Positions 46,078 to 54,312 of a DNA stretch of 64,000 nt are shown here, in pieces. The notes under the pieces are model-generated. The model saw only the letters and a program-made list of their open reading frames with translations. It was not told where the DNA came from and searched no databases. This stretch comes from Thalassotalea sediminis (GTDB lineage: Bacteria > Pseudomonadota > Gammaproteobacteria > Enterobacterales > Alteromonadaceae). Each line of letters begins with the position of its first letter. The stretch's first letter is position 1. Where the stretch lies: NCBI RefSeq assembly GCF_030295915.1, contig NZ_AP027361.1, forward strand, positions 2,356,001 to 2,420,000. The letters run 5' to 3'. Both the position numbers and the translations under genes were made by a program.

Positions 46078-46971
46078 TTAATAACGTAAAGTGCCGAGTT
46101 TACCAAGTTCATAGTCACGCTGTACGTTGTCGAGCTCTTGTTCTGTGCTCATTACAAAAGGGCCTCGTTGAATAAACGTTTCTTTAATTGCAGGTCCTGA
46201 AAACAACACAAAATGAGCGTCTTCTGACGCCTTAGTCATTATGCTTATAGCTTGAGTCATGGTTTTTGCCGCAATTGACTGCCCTTGCTTTAGGCTTACT
46301 ACCTTCTCTCCTATTACAATGTCAATGTTGCCCGCAACTGCGTAAATCCAACTTTGCTCATTTTCTTTTGTTTGATGTGAAAATGTTGAATCACCAAGCA
46401 GCTTTCCATCTAGAATAGTTAAATAATTTGACGGAATTAGCGCTCCTTTAATGCCATTTGATTCACCAACAGCCAGACGAACACGATAACCCGGACCGGT
46501 GATCACTGGCATTTGTTCCGATCTAACTAAAGAAGATTGAGGTGCTGACATTTTTAGGGCTTTAGGTAAATTTACAAACACCTGCAATCCATGGATTCTA
46601 GCGTTTTCTCTAGGCGATTCATCGTGAACAACACCATTACCAGCGTTTAACCAGTATAGATCTCCGGGTAACAAATCAAAATCATTACCGAGTGAATCGC
46701 GATTGTGAAATTTTCCAATGCTATCTTCAAACAACAATGAAACAGCAGATAAGCCGGCATGCGGGTGGGCACCAAACGTTGGTTTTGTCATGGTATAATG
46801 GTCCACCATAATAAGCGGATCCATAAGGTCGCCAAAAGATGTATGACGGAACCCTAATGCATCAAAACCACCTCGAATTTGAAACGGCTGGCCGTGGGTA
46901 ATCGCCGAAAAAATTACCTTATTCATGTCATGCTCATTGTATAATGTCGCCTGTTTTAATGGGCTGGTCAT
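46078..46971 (-). CDS. Pirin family protein
   Basis: 297 residues from the ATG at 46971, where AAGGA lies 9 bases upstream; an in-frame start at 47082 would run through the operator-like repeat and is less likely. Bicupin fold with the pirin metal site: His-Pro-His-Ala-Gly (about 59-63), later His in Lys-Phe-His-Asn-Arg-Asp and Val-Val-His-Asp-Glu. Pirins bind iron and include quercetin dioxygenases and redox-sensing co-regulators. Neighbouring LysR and FMN-reductase genes carry a matching palindrome upstream, suggesting co-regulation by an electrophile or redox signal. Confidence 0.9.
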   Translation of the reverse strand: MTSPLKQATLYNEHDMNKVIFSAITHGQPFQIRGGFDALGFRHTSFGDLMDPLIMVDHYTMTKPTFGAHPHAGLSAVSLLFEDSIGKFHNRDSLGNDFDLLPGDLYWLNAGNGVVHDESPRENARIHGLQVFVNLPKALKMSAPQSSLVRSEQMPVITGPGYRVRLAVGESNGIKGALIPSNYLTILDGKLLGDSTFSHQTKENEQSWIYAVAGNIDIVIGEKVVSLKQGQSIAAKTMTQAISIMTKASEDAHFVLFSGPAIKETFIQRGPFVMSTEQELDNVQRDYELGKLGTLRY

Positions 46972-47054
46972 TGCTATTTCCTTTTTAATTGGAAGCGTTA
47001 AATTAACAATAGCAATAGAACAATAACTTGGTAAATAGACATTATTCGAACATT

Positions 47055-47074
47055 TCGTTCCATTTTTAGAACAA
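47055..47074. promoter_or_regulatory. Operator-like palindrome upstream of pirin
   Basis: TCGTTC, 8 bases, GAACAA (20 bases). Fifteen of 20 bases match the element at 48121-48140. It lies 83 bases from the pirin ATG. Confidence 0.6.
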
Positions 47075-47183
47075 GAATACAAAATTAAAATGTCTAAGTA
47101 CTCATGACCGAAGCGTAGCCTTAATGGTTTGTTATAGATTAGCCATTTTAAACCACTCGCTCATATCGCTAAGATAACCTTCT

Positions 47184-48092
47184 CTAATCGCCAACATGAT
47201 CTTTAAGGTTGTTAAGTAAATATTCTCCAAAAGTGCTCACAGAAGGCGAAAGTCCTTTTCGCGATGGCGTTAGTAAACTCAGCTGAGCTTTGCCTGACAC
47301 CCAGTTAGGCAATACTCTTTCAAGTGAACCATTAGCTAGTTCATCTCTACAAGTATAAGCAGGTAAACTTACAACCCCTAAACCTTTTATGGCAGATGCT
47401 TTTAGCGTACTCATATCATCACTACAAAGTTGTGGACTAAAAGGCACTGCTGTTTTAAGCCCATCATTATTTTCAAGCGTCCAATGCCCCGTTGTTGGCT
47501 GCCATCCAACTTTCAAACTTTGCCTATTAAATAAATCATAGGGCGTTTTTGGGATACCTGTTTTTGCGAGATAATGAGGACTTGCAAATAAATGCCATGA
47601 CACATTGCATAGACTTCGTTGAATAAGACTCGAGTCTGGTAAGGCTTCAATATGCCCTCGAATCGCCATATCAATACCAGAGGACACTAAATCGATATTT
47701 TCATTGGTGACTTGTTGTACAAGCTCAACTTTTGGATGTTCCAAAAGAAATTGAGTAACAACATCTTTGATCGCAAATTGCGCTACCCCCACCGAACAAC
47801 TCATAATTACTCGACCACTTAGTGATGTCTTTCTGCTCTCTATCGCTGCTTCTGCAGCTTCCATTTCGTTAATAAGTGTTCGAGCGTGTTGGTAGAAAAC
47901 TTGGCCCATCTCTGTCACGTTAAATTGACGCGATGTTCTTTGTATTAACTTTACATCTAATCTATCTTCTAGTTTGGATACATGACGACTCAAACGTGAT
48001 TTAGGCATATTTAACGCATTCGCTGCCGCAGTAAAGCCCCGTTTGTCTACTACTTGCACAAAGTAATAATAGTCATTTAAATCAATCAACAT
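47184..48092 (-). CDS. LysR-family transcriptional regulator
   Basis: 302 residues. N-terminal helix-turn-helix: Asp-Leu-Asn-Asp-Tyr-Tyr-Tyr-Phe-Val-Gln-Val-Val-Asp-Lys-Arg-Gly-Phe ... Lys-Ser-Arg-Leu-Ser-Arg-His-Val-Ser-Lys-Leu-Glu (about 4-48); effector domain from about 90. The start resembles the LysR group that governs quinone- and redox-related oxidoreductases in gammaproteobacteria. It is divergent from the FMN reductase gene with a palindrome (48121-48140) 28 bases from its own ATG, as expected for an autoregulated LysR. Confidence 0.92.
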   Translation of the reverse strand: MLIDLNDYYYFVQVVDKRGFTAAANALNMPKSRLSRHVSKLEDRLDVKLIQRTSRQFNVTEMGQVFYQHARTLINEMEAAEAAIESRKTSLSGRVIMSCSVGVAQFAIKDVVTQFLLEHPKVELVQQVTNENIDLVSSGIDMAIRGHIEALPDSSLIQRSLCNVSWHLFASPHYLAKTGIPKTPYDLFNRQSLKVGWQPTTGHWTLENNDGLKTAVPFSPQLCSDDMSTLKASAIKGLGVVSLPAYTCRDELANGSLERVLPNWVSGKAQLSLLTPSRKGLSPSVSTFGEYLLNNLKDHVGD

Positions 48093-48120
48093 TGATCTCC
48101 TTTATTAACAGTGACCCATA

Positions 48121-48140
48121 TCGTTCCAAATAAAGAACGA
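48121..48140. promoter_or_regulatory. Operator-like palindrome between LysR and FMN reductase
   Basis: TCGTTC (48121-48126), 8 bases, GAACGA (48135-48140): perfect 6-bp arms. It matches the element upstream of pirin and lies 86 bases from the FMN reductase ATG, almost the same distance as at pirin (83). Confidence 0.65.
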
Positions 48141-48226
48141 ATCTTTCAATATTTGGCTATATAATGAGCTATCGTTCTATGTTTATAATCTATCATTACA
48201 TCGAAAAATACAATTTGGAGATAAAA

Positions 48227-48748
48227 ATGAAAATTTTAGCTTTTGCAGCGAGTAACAGTATCAAGTCAATTAATAAAGCGCTTGTGACTTACGCAACGAC
48301 TTTTTTAGATCAACATACAGTAGAGATAGTAGATATCAACGACCATCAAATGCCTATTTATAGCAGTGATCTAGAAGAGGCTCATGGTATTCCAGACGCA
48401 GCTTATCACTTTGCCAGAAATATAACAGAAGCAGATGCAATACTCATTTCATTCGCTGAACACAATGGTAACTATACTGCAGCTTTTAAAAACTTGTTTG
48501 ATTGGGTTTCACGTATAGACCAAAAAGTTTATCAAGGTAAACCTATGGTATTGTTATCAACTTCGCCAGGTCCCGGCGGCGCAAAAAGTGTATTGGCATT
48601 GGCTGAAAACTCTGCACACTTTTTCGACGGAAAGGTGTTAGCTTCTTTATCAATTCCGAGCTTTTATGACAATTTTGATCAAGAGACAGGTAAACTGATT
48701 AACGCAGAACTAGACGAGCAATTAAAAGCAGTACTTGCAAAAATCTAA
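48227..48748 (+). CDS. NAD(P)H-dependent FMN reductase family protein
   Basis: 173 residues from the ATG at 48227, with TTGGAG 6 bases upstream; the frame is open to 48164 but that extension would cross the promoter region. Flavodoxin-like fold: N-terminal Phe-Ala-Ala-Ser-Asn-Ser-Ile-Lys-Ser-Ile-Asn (about 5-15, FMN phosphate loop), Glu-His-Asn-Gly-Asn-Tyr-Thr-Ala-Ala-Phe-Lys-Asn-Leu-Phe-Asp-Trp (about 78-93) and Ser-Thr-Ser-Pro-Gly-Pro-Gly-Gly-Ala. These reduce FMN, quinones, azo compounds or metals. Likely controlled by the divergent LysR gene. Confidence 0.9.
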   Translation: MKILAFAASNSIKSINKALVTYATTFLDQHTVEIVDINDHQMPIYSSDLEEAHGIPDAAYHFARNITEADAILISFAEHNGNYTAAFKNLFDWVSRIDQKVYQGKPMVLLSTSPGPGGAKSVLALAENSAHFFDGKVLASLSIPSFYDNFDQETGKLINAELDEQLKAVLAKI

Positions 48749-48779
48749 GCAATATTATGTTGAAGCAAGGTTAAGGCCT

Positions 48780-49304
48780 TTATTCACGGCTAACTTTAAG
48801 GCGGTTATTAGTATCTCGACTGTTTTTTATCAATTCATCACCCTTATTTATATTTGATGATTTGGCTAACCGATCGTAAAGCACAACATTCGCAGTTGCC
48901 GCTAGATTTAAACAGTCTTTTGTCGGCACATAAACGACATGATCAGCTTGGTCAATAATCCCTTGGCTAATTGAACCGTCTTCGGGACCAAATATGTACA
49001 ATGCACGTTCTGGGTGTTTAAACTCAGTAAGTGACGTTGCGCCAATACATAGTTCAACACAAACGACAGCCATGTCCTCTACTTTGTTAGTTAATAAACA
49101 CTCCACTTGTGTCAGGGGAATATGATTTCGGGATTTGTGTGTATCGGTATTTGTTTTTACTTCATATTGTGCAGCACGTGCATACCGAGTGCCGGTATAT
49201 AAAACTTCGTCAGCATTAAAACACCCCGCTGCACGCATTATTGTGCCGACATTGCTCGGCCCTTTAGGGTTGATTAAGCCGATGATTACATTTGACTGAT
49301 TCAT
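48780..49304 (-). CDS. SpoU/TrmH-type RNA methyltransferase
   Basis: 174 residues from the ATG at 49304; an in-frame ATG at 49325 is the alternative and neither has a strong ribosome site. SPOUT-class knot methyltransferase acting on rRNA or tRNA ribose. Motif 1 is Asn-Pro-Lys-Gly-Pro-Ser-Asn-Val-Gly-Thr-Ile-Met-Arg-Ala-Ala-Gly-Cys (about 13-29), motif 2 Leu-Tyr-Ile-Phe-Gly-Pro-Glu-Asp-Gly-Ser-Ile (about 101-111) and motif 3 Val-Pro-Thr-Lys-Asp-Cys-Leu-Asn-Leu-Ala-Ala-Thr-Ala-Asn-Val-Val. A Lys/Arg-rich tail follows. Target nucleotide cannot be read from sequence. Confidence 0.88.
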   Translation of the reverse strand: MNQSNVIIGLINPKGPSNVGTIMRAAGCFNADEVLYTGTRYARAAQYEVKTNTDTHKSRNHIPLTQVECLLTNKVEDMAVVCVELCIGATSLTEFKHPERALYIFGPEDGSISQGIIDQADHVVYVPTKDCLNLAATANVVLYDRLAKSSNINKGDELIKNSRDTNNRLKVSRE

Positions 49305-49580
49305 AATGAGCTGTTGATACTTCATCTAATTTACATTTTATCAGCTAGCATACCCTATAAAGCGTATGGCTCAACTAAATCTGCGCTTATATCATGCAGA
49401 TGCCTATTTAAAATGTCTTACATTAAAGCTGTTTTTTGCTTTAACCGCGATTGACATATTATGGCTCGCTAAAAATGAACAAATAATCCTATATCATCCA
49501 GCTTTTAGCGATACTCTAACCATCTCACAATCGATACTTATACTGTTGAAAAATATAAACGGTTAAACTTTTTTAACAAC

Positions 49581-51269
49581 CTACTTAGCGTTTTCTTTAA
49601 TAAATTTTTGATACACAGCAACATGTGGTTTTTCAATCAGTACTTTACTCATTGGATCAATGATCACAAGGTCATTAGCTGAAACAGCTAATGTTTTATT
49701 TTTCGTCATATCCAATGAGAATATCTTACCATTTACTGATACATCTAAAGGTAATGGAAATGGTAAGTTATTAGGCGTTTTCCACGCTAACGTTAAACGG
49801 TCTTTCGTTCTATTTTCTACCACTTCTGGCAGCGCAGCTTGATAAAAATAGACATCAAAAAACCATGAGTAATCATCGCCTGTTAATCGATTAACGATAT
49901 TAAGAAAGTCTTCTGTATCCGCTAAAACAGGTTTAAATTTTCCCGGTTTAGGCGTTGCAGTCCCGTAAACTAGCGCTGTTGTTGCATCAAAGAAATGCTT
50001 ATCGCCAATAAGATTTCGTAACGTATGCAATACCCAGGGAGCTTTAGCATATATATCTGCTCCCGGCCCACCTTTTTCTTCTTGATAAACACCCTCAACA
50101 GTCAATAACTCTTTGCTTACAATAGGTGCTTTGTTTCTAATGCCCAAACGCATATCAAACATATGCGCCATGTATGCCGCTTGGCCGTGGAGAAAATACT
50201 CATACAACGGATGTACGTATGCGCCAAAGCCTTCATGAAGCCACATTGCATTCGCATTTTTATTAGTTAATTGATTAGCAAACCACTCATGTGCAAACTC
50301 ATGAAACATCAACCAATCAAAGCCATATTTGTCTGTTTTATATTGATTACCATAGGCGTTGATCGTTTGATGCTCCATCCCTAAATGAGGCGTTTCTACA
50401 ACACCAATTTTATCTTGGGCAAAAGGATATGGCCCTATGGTTTTTTCGAAGAAATCAGTCATCGCCAACAATTGTTCAACCAATTGTTTTGCTTTTTCTT
50501 TGTTTGCAGGTAAATGATAAAACTCTACTGGAATTTTATTACCAAAATGACTGTTAAATGTTGTTTTTATCACATCAAATGGACCAACATTAATAGCAAC
50601 ACCATAAGTATTTAATTGTGATAATGCTTGCCAATGATACGTGTCTGTTGAATCACCTTTAGTTACCGATTTTAATGTTCCGTTTGACGCTGCAACTAAC
50701 CCCTTGGGCACGGTAATATGAATAGTTGTGGTTTTAGGCTCGCCTATTGGGTTGTCAATACACGGCCAGAACAAATCACAGCCTTCTCCTTGTACTGCCG
50801 TTGCTATCCAATCTTGACCATCTGAAGTTTTTGACCACACAAAACCACCATCCCACGGCGCTCTAACCGCTTCGCGCGGTATGCCTGAATAATGAATTTC
50901 TATCGTAAATTCCCCTTCAATGGCTTCACCTAATTGAATAACTAATAAGCCTTCAGTATTACTATATTGCGTACTTGCTACCAACGCATTGTTTATCAGT
51001 ATTTTGCTAATATCAAAAAAGTTATCTAGATTTATTCCAACTTGCGTTCTCGCATGTCCGCTGATAAGCGATAAAACGCTTTTGCCTGAAATCGCCTTTT
51101 TGTCTGGAAAAATAGTAAAGTGAAGATCAGCATGTTCAAGTGTTAATCCTTGCTGCGAAGCGGGTAAAGGGCCATCGCTTCCCATGGTATAATCAGTACG
51201 CTGCTCTGCAAAAACGTTATTAGATAATGCAACCAAAGCCACAAAAAGGCATGCCATTAAATGGTTCAT
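49581..51269 (-). CDS. Exported M1-family metallopeptidase
   Basis: 562 residues with a signal peptide (cleavage near Val-Phe-Ala-Glu at about 21). Zinc site His323-Glu-Phe-Ala-His327-Glu-Trp with the distal ligand Glu346 in Trp-Leu-His-Glu-Gly-Phe is intact. The exopeptidase motif Gly-Ala-Met-Glu-Asn of classic aminopeptidases is replaced by Leu-Gly-Met-Glu-His (296-300), so the amino-terminal binding Glu is kept but the neighbour residue differs. The helical C-terminal domain of full-length M1 enzymes is missing, which is the short, roughly 550-residue secreted subgroup. Probably digests peptides in the periplasm or outside. Confidence 0.9.
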   Translation of the reverse strand: MNHLMACLFVALVALSNNVFAEQRTDYTMGSDGPLPASQQGLTLEHADLHFTIFPDKKAISGKSVLSLISGHARTQVGINLDNFFDISKILINNALVASTQYSNTEGLLVIQLGEAIEGEFTIEIHYSGIPREAVRAPWDGGFVWSKTSDGQDWIATAVQGEGCDLFWPCIDNPIGEPKTTTIHITVPKGLVAASNGTLKSVTKGDSTDTYHWQALSQLNTYGVAINVGPFDVIKTTFNSHFGNKIPVEFYHLPANKEKAKQLVEQLLAMTDFFEKTIGPYPFAQDKIGVVETPHLGMEHQTINAYGNQYKTDKYGFDWLMFHEFAHEWFANQLTNKNANAMWLHEGFGAYVHPLYEYFLHGQAAYMAHMFDMRLGIRNKAPIVSKELLTVEGVYQEEKGGPGADIYAKAPWVLHTLRNLIGDKHFFDATTALVYGTATPKPGKFKPVLADTEDFLNIVNRLTGDDYSWFFDVYFYQAALPEVVENRTKDRLTLAWKTPNNLPFPLPLDVSVNGKIFSLDMTKNKTLAVSANDLVIIDPMSKVLIEKPHVAVYQKFIKENAK

Positions 51270-51493
51270 GCTTCATTCCTCTCAAGCACTTATAAAATAT
51301 TATCAGATATTCAACTTACTATGAATGCATCTACTAGTGAAAGATAATTGCGATTAACAACAGATTGTTAACTATGAATAACATGATAATAACAACTACA
51401 TTCAAGACATATCTTAGGAAGCGTACTATTCTTATAAACGTTATACTCCCTTTGTTTCTTTATAAAATAGCAGACACAAAAAAGTTCAAATAA

Positions 51494-51967
51494 TTACATT
51501 AATAACCCACTATCTATACGAGTAAAGTTATCTGCCGCATTAATTAAAGACGCTGCAGTTAATTGTGCAACGCCAAAAACGTGCGTTTCGCATTGAAACT
51601 TATCGGCAACCTTTGCTAATAATAAGTCAAAATCGCCGTCACCGGAGAGTAGAATAATTTTATCAACATCAGGGCCGGCATCGAGTACATCAATAGCGAT
51701 TCCGACATCCCAATCTCCTTTTGCTGAACCATCGCTACGCTGAATAAATGGTTTAAGTTTTACATCAAAACCAATATGTTTAAGAGCGGTTTGAAATTTG
51801 TGTTGCTGATCATCATCTCGTGCAATTGCATAAGCGTTTGCGATTACAATATCACCTTGTTGCAAGATCTGCTGCCAAAACTGGCGATAGTTAAATTGTC
51901 TACCAAAGGCTTGGCGCGTGGTATAATAAATATTTTGTACATCAACAAAAATAGCAATTTTGGTCAC
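51494..51967 (-). CDS. NYN/LabA-like PIN-fold nuclease domain protein
   Basis: 157 residues. Single NYN domain: Ile-Phe-Val-Asp-Val-Gln-Asn-Ile-Tyr-Tyr (6-15, first acidic residue), Gly-Asp-Trp-Asp-Val-Gly-Ile-Ala-Ile-Asp (about 84-93) and Leu-Leu-Ser-Gly-Asp-Gly-Asp-Phe (about 105-112) supply the acidic metal site of PIN-type ribonucleases. The family includes LabA/DUF88 proteins. RNA target unknown. Divergent from dbpA with 89 bases between starts. Confidence 0.88.
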   Translation of the reverse strand: MTKIAIFVDVQNIYYTTRQAFGRQFNYRQFWQQILQQGDIVIANAYAIARDDDQQHKFQTALKHIGFDVKLKPFIQRSDGSAKGDWDVGIAIDVLDAGPDVDKIILLSGDGDFDLLLAKVADKFQCETHVFGVAQLTAASLINAADNFTRIDSGLLM

Positions 51968-52056
51968 GAAATGTTCCTTTAGCGTAAAAACAATCGCACT
52001 ATATCACCTCCCCTCTGATATAATCCAAATAATTCATGTTAATAAGGTTTTATCGC

Positions 52057-53442
52057 TTGTCTGCTCTCTCTTTTTCAAATACTCCATTAAGCCCTGAACT
52101 TACTGAAAACTTAACGCGCTTAGGTTATCTTGAAATGACCCCTATTCAAGAAAAAGCGCTGCCAAAAATTTTGGCGGGACAAGATATTATCGGTCAAGGT
52201 AAAACAGGATCGGGAAAAACAGCAACTTTTACCTTAGGTCTTTTACACAATTTAAAAGTAAAACGATTTCGAATACAAGCACTTGTACTTTGTCCAACGC
52301 GTGAGCTAGCAGATCAAGTTGCTAAAGAAATTCGAAAGCTTGCAGCAGCAATACACAATGTAAAAGTTTTAACATTGTGTGGTGGCACCCCTATGGGCCC
52401 ACAAATTGGTTCATTAGAACATGGCGCGCATATCATTGTTGGCACACCAGGTCGTATTGAAGATCACCTGCAAAAGGGGCGTTTAGATTTGTCTGAATTA
52501 AATACCTTAGTGCTAGATGAAGCAGACCGCATGCTAGAAATGGGCTTTCAGCCATCACTTGACTTAATATTTTCACACTGTCCTGCGCAAAGGCAATCTT
52601 TACTTTTCAGTGCTACTTTCCCTGAAAAAATAAAATCTATGGCTAACAAGATCATGCAAAAGCCTGAACTGATCAAGGTAGAAAGTAATCATAACCATGC
52701 AAGTATTGAACAACACTTTTTTGAAGTACAAAGTAACGATGAACGCTCAACAGCGGTAGCCCTATTATTACAACATTTTCAATGCACCTCTTCAGTAATT
52801 TTTTGTAATACCAAGTCAGAGGCACAAGCATTAGCTGACTCTTTACTACATCGCGGCTTTAGTTGTGCTGCGTTGCATGGCGACTTAGAACAACGAGATC
52901 GTGATCAAACACTTATTCGTTTTGCCAACCAAAGCATTAATATTCTAGTTGCTACTGATGTCGCTGCTCGTGGCCTTGATATTGACAATATCAGTATGGT
53001 GATTAACTACCATATAGCCCATGACCCAGAGATTCATGTACACCGCATCGGCCGTACTGGACGCGCAGGAAACAAAGGTATTGCTTGCTCACTAATGAGT
53101 AATAAAGAAGCTCACAAGTTCATTCGTTTAGAAGAGTACCTTGATATAGAAGTTCATGCTGAGCCTTTACCTAATAACGAGGTATTAAATAATCCTATTT
53201 CAATGGCCCCCATGACAACGATTCAAATTGATGGCGGTAAGAAACAAAAACTTCGTCCAGGCGATATTCTCGGCGCTTTAACAGCAGACAATGTGATTGA
53301 TGGTAATGCCATTGGCAAAATACAAATGACACCGCTAAAAGCCTATGTTGCAGTAAAGCGTACTGTTGCTAAAAAAGCCTTAAAAGTTATAACAGAAGGG
53401 AAAATGAAAGGGCGAAATTTTCGCGCAAGGCTGTTAAAATAA
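52057..53442 (+). CDS. dbpA: ATP-dependent RNA helicase DbpA
   Basis: 461 residues from a TTG start at 52057 (TAAGG 9 bases upstream), close to the 457 of E. coli; the frame is open to an ATG at 52036, which lacks a ribosome site and would place the SD inside the gene. DEAD-box helicase recruited to 23S rRNA hairpin 92 in 50S assembly. Motifs: Met-Thr-Pro-Ile-Gln (Q), Gly-Lys-Thr-Gly-Ser-Gly-Lys-Thr (I), Val-Leu-Asp-Glu-Ala-Asp-Arg (II), Phe-Ser-Ala-Thr (III), His-Arg-Ile-Gly-Arg-Thr-Gly-Arg (VI). The C-terminal RNA-binding domain (Ile-Asp-Gly-Gly-Lys-Lys-Gln-Lys-Leu-Arg-Pro-Gly-Asp-Ile-Leu-Gly) is diagnostic of DbpA. Confidence 0.95.
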   Translation: MSALSFSNTPLSPELTENLTRLGYLEMTPIQEKALPKILAGQDIIGQGKTGSGKTATFTLGLLHNLKVKRFRIQALVLCPTRELADQVAKEIRKLAAAIHNVKVLTLCGGTPMGPQIGSLEHGAHIIVGTPGRIEDHLQKGRLDLSELNTLVLDEADRMLEMGFQPSLDLIFSHCPAQRQSLLFSATFPEKIKSMANKIMQKPELIKVESNHNHASIEQHFFEVQSNDERSTAVALLLQHFQCTSSVIFCNTKSEAQALADSLLHRGFSCAALHGDLEQRDRDQTLIRFANQSINILVATDVAARGLDIDNISMVINYHIAHDPEIHVHRIGRTGRAGNKGIACSLMSNKEAHKFIRLEEYLDIEVHAEPLPNNEVLNNPISMAPMTTIQIDGGKKQKLRPGDILGALTADNVIDGNAIGKIQMTPLKAYVAVKRTVAKKALKVITEGKMKGRNFRARLLK

Positions 53443-53450
53443 TCAAAAGA

Positions 53451-53491
53451 ATAAGCCGTTAGCGTTATTCATCTTAATGCTAACGGCTTAT
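53451..53491. terminator. Hairpin terminator between convergent dbpA and the 53.5-kb gene
   Basis: ATAAGCCGTTAGC (53451-53463) and GCTAACGGCTTAT (53479-53491): 13 perfect base pairs with a 15-base loop. Confidence 0.82.
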
Positions 53492-53523
53492 AAATGTAGT
53501 CTTTTCATTTACGTCATATACCG

Positions 53524-53982
53524 TTATTTTAGTTTGATTTCTCTCATTAAATATTGACCCGTTAACTCCCTCACTTCGGGATACTTTGCCGAGATTTTAA
53601 TGGCAAGATCTCTATTTTTTTCTCCCCATTTTTTCATAAAAGCATTGTAGCGCTCTTTATTAGGCTCTAAATCTGAAGCCTTTTCAAACGTTACCATCAG
53701 CAACATATTAAATTGCCCACTTTGTGGTAAATCACTCGCCAATATTTTCCAATCTTTGATGTAGCCCATTTCCTTATTCATCTGCATCGCTCTCGCCCAT
53801 GTTTGGCTCAGACCCGCTAAATAGACATCTTCCATATTGGCATCAATCTTAACCGTAGTAATACTTAATATGTCCGAACCAAAATCATAATCTTGATAAA
53901 CTTCCAGTCTCTCTTTTGCGAATGTAGAAACACACGTAACCGTAGTGAAAATTAGTATAAGATATTTAAAACGCTTAAACAT
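53524..53982 (-). CDS. Secreted or periplasmic protein, unknown function
   Basis: 152 residues from the ATG at 53982, with GAGGAG 7 bases upstream. Signal peptide with cleavage near Thr-Phe-Ala-Lys (about 22). The mature domain has an Ile-Asp-Ala-Asn-Met-Glu-Asp-Val-Tyr-Leu-Ala-Gly-Leu segment and ends with a charged region Lys-Lys-Trp-Gly-Glu-Lys-Asn-Arg-Asp-Leu-Ala. I do not recognise a family; the length and the alternating beta strands around 35-90 suggest a small dimeric alpha-beta (ferredoxin-like) fold, but this is only an impression. Monocistronic. Confidence 0.7.
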   Translation of the reverse strand: MFKRFKYLILIFTTVTCVSTFAKERLEVYQDYDFGSDILSITTVKIDANMEDVYLAGLSQTWARAMQMNKEMGYIKDWKILASDLPQSGQFNMLLMVTFEKASDLEPNKERYNAFMKKWGEKNRDLAIKISAKYPEVRELTGQYLMREIKLK

Positions 53983-54312
53983 TTCATTTCTCCTCAATGA
54001 TTAGTTTTCCTAATGCACTACGTTACAAAGCAAAAGGCCACTTGATTATAGGACAGATATACAATTTGATATAAAGAAGTGTAAGCTGCGAGATTAAGTA
54101 ACTCATTTATATAGAAAGATAGTTTATTTCATTTAGCAAAAAATCCTTAAACTGAGCATATTGCTTTTTGACGCGGCGGTCGACACAACCAAAACACCTT
54201 CACAAATATGTCGACCATTTACATAAGATAACATTTAACTGCTTGTCGTTTTTATCGGCTATCCCTACCATCGAAGACACTGATTTTAATCAATTAAAGA
54301 AATAATAAACGC
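53983..54312. other. 330-base gap before the cyclophilin gene, with a perfect 8-bp inverted repeat
   Basis: No reading frame of note. GGTCGACA (54178-54185) is mirrored by TGTCGACC (54209-54216) across 23 bases, about 100 bases before the ATG at 54313. The rest is AT-rich and featureless to me. Confidence 0.5.

Noticed and set aside
47055..47082. Pirin start at 47082
   Set aside because: It would place the operator-like palindrome inside the coding sequence; the ATG at 46971 has AAGGA and matches the normal pirin N-terminus.
49366..49566. 66-residue plus-strand frame between the RNA methyltransferase and the M1 peptidase
   Set aside because: No ribosome site, no recognisable domain or signal peptide, and codon use does not stand out from non-coding DNA.
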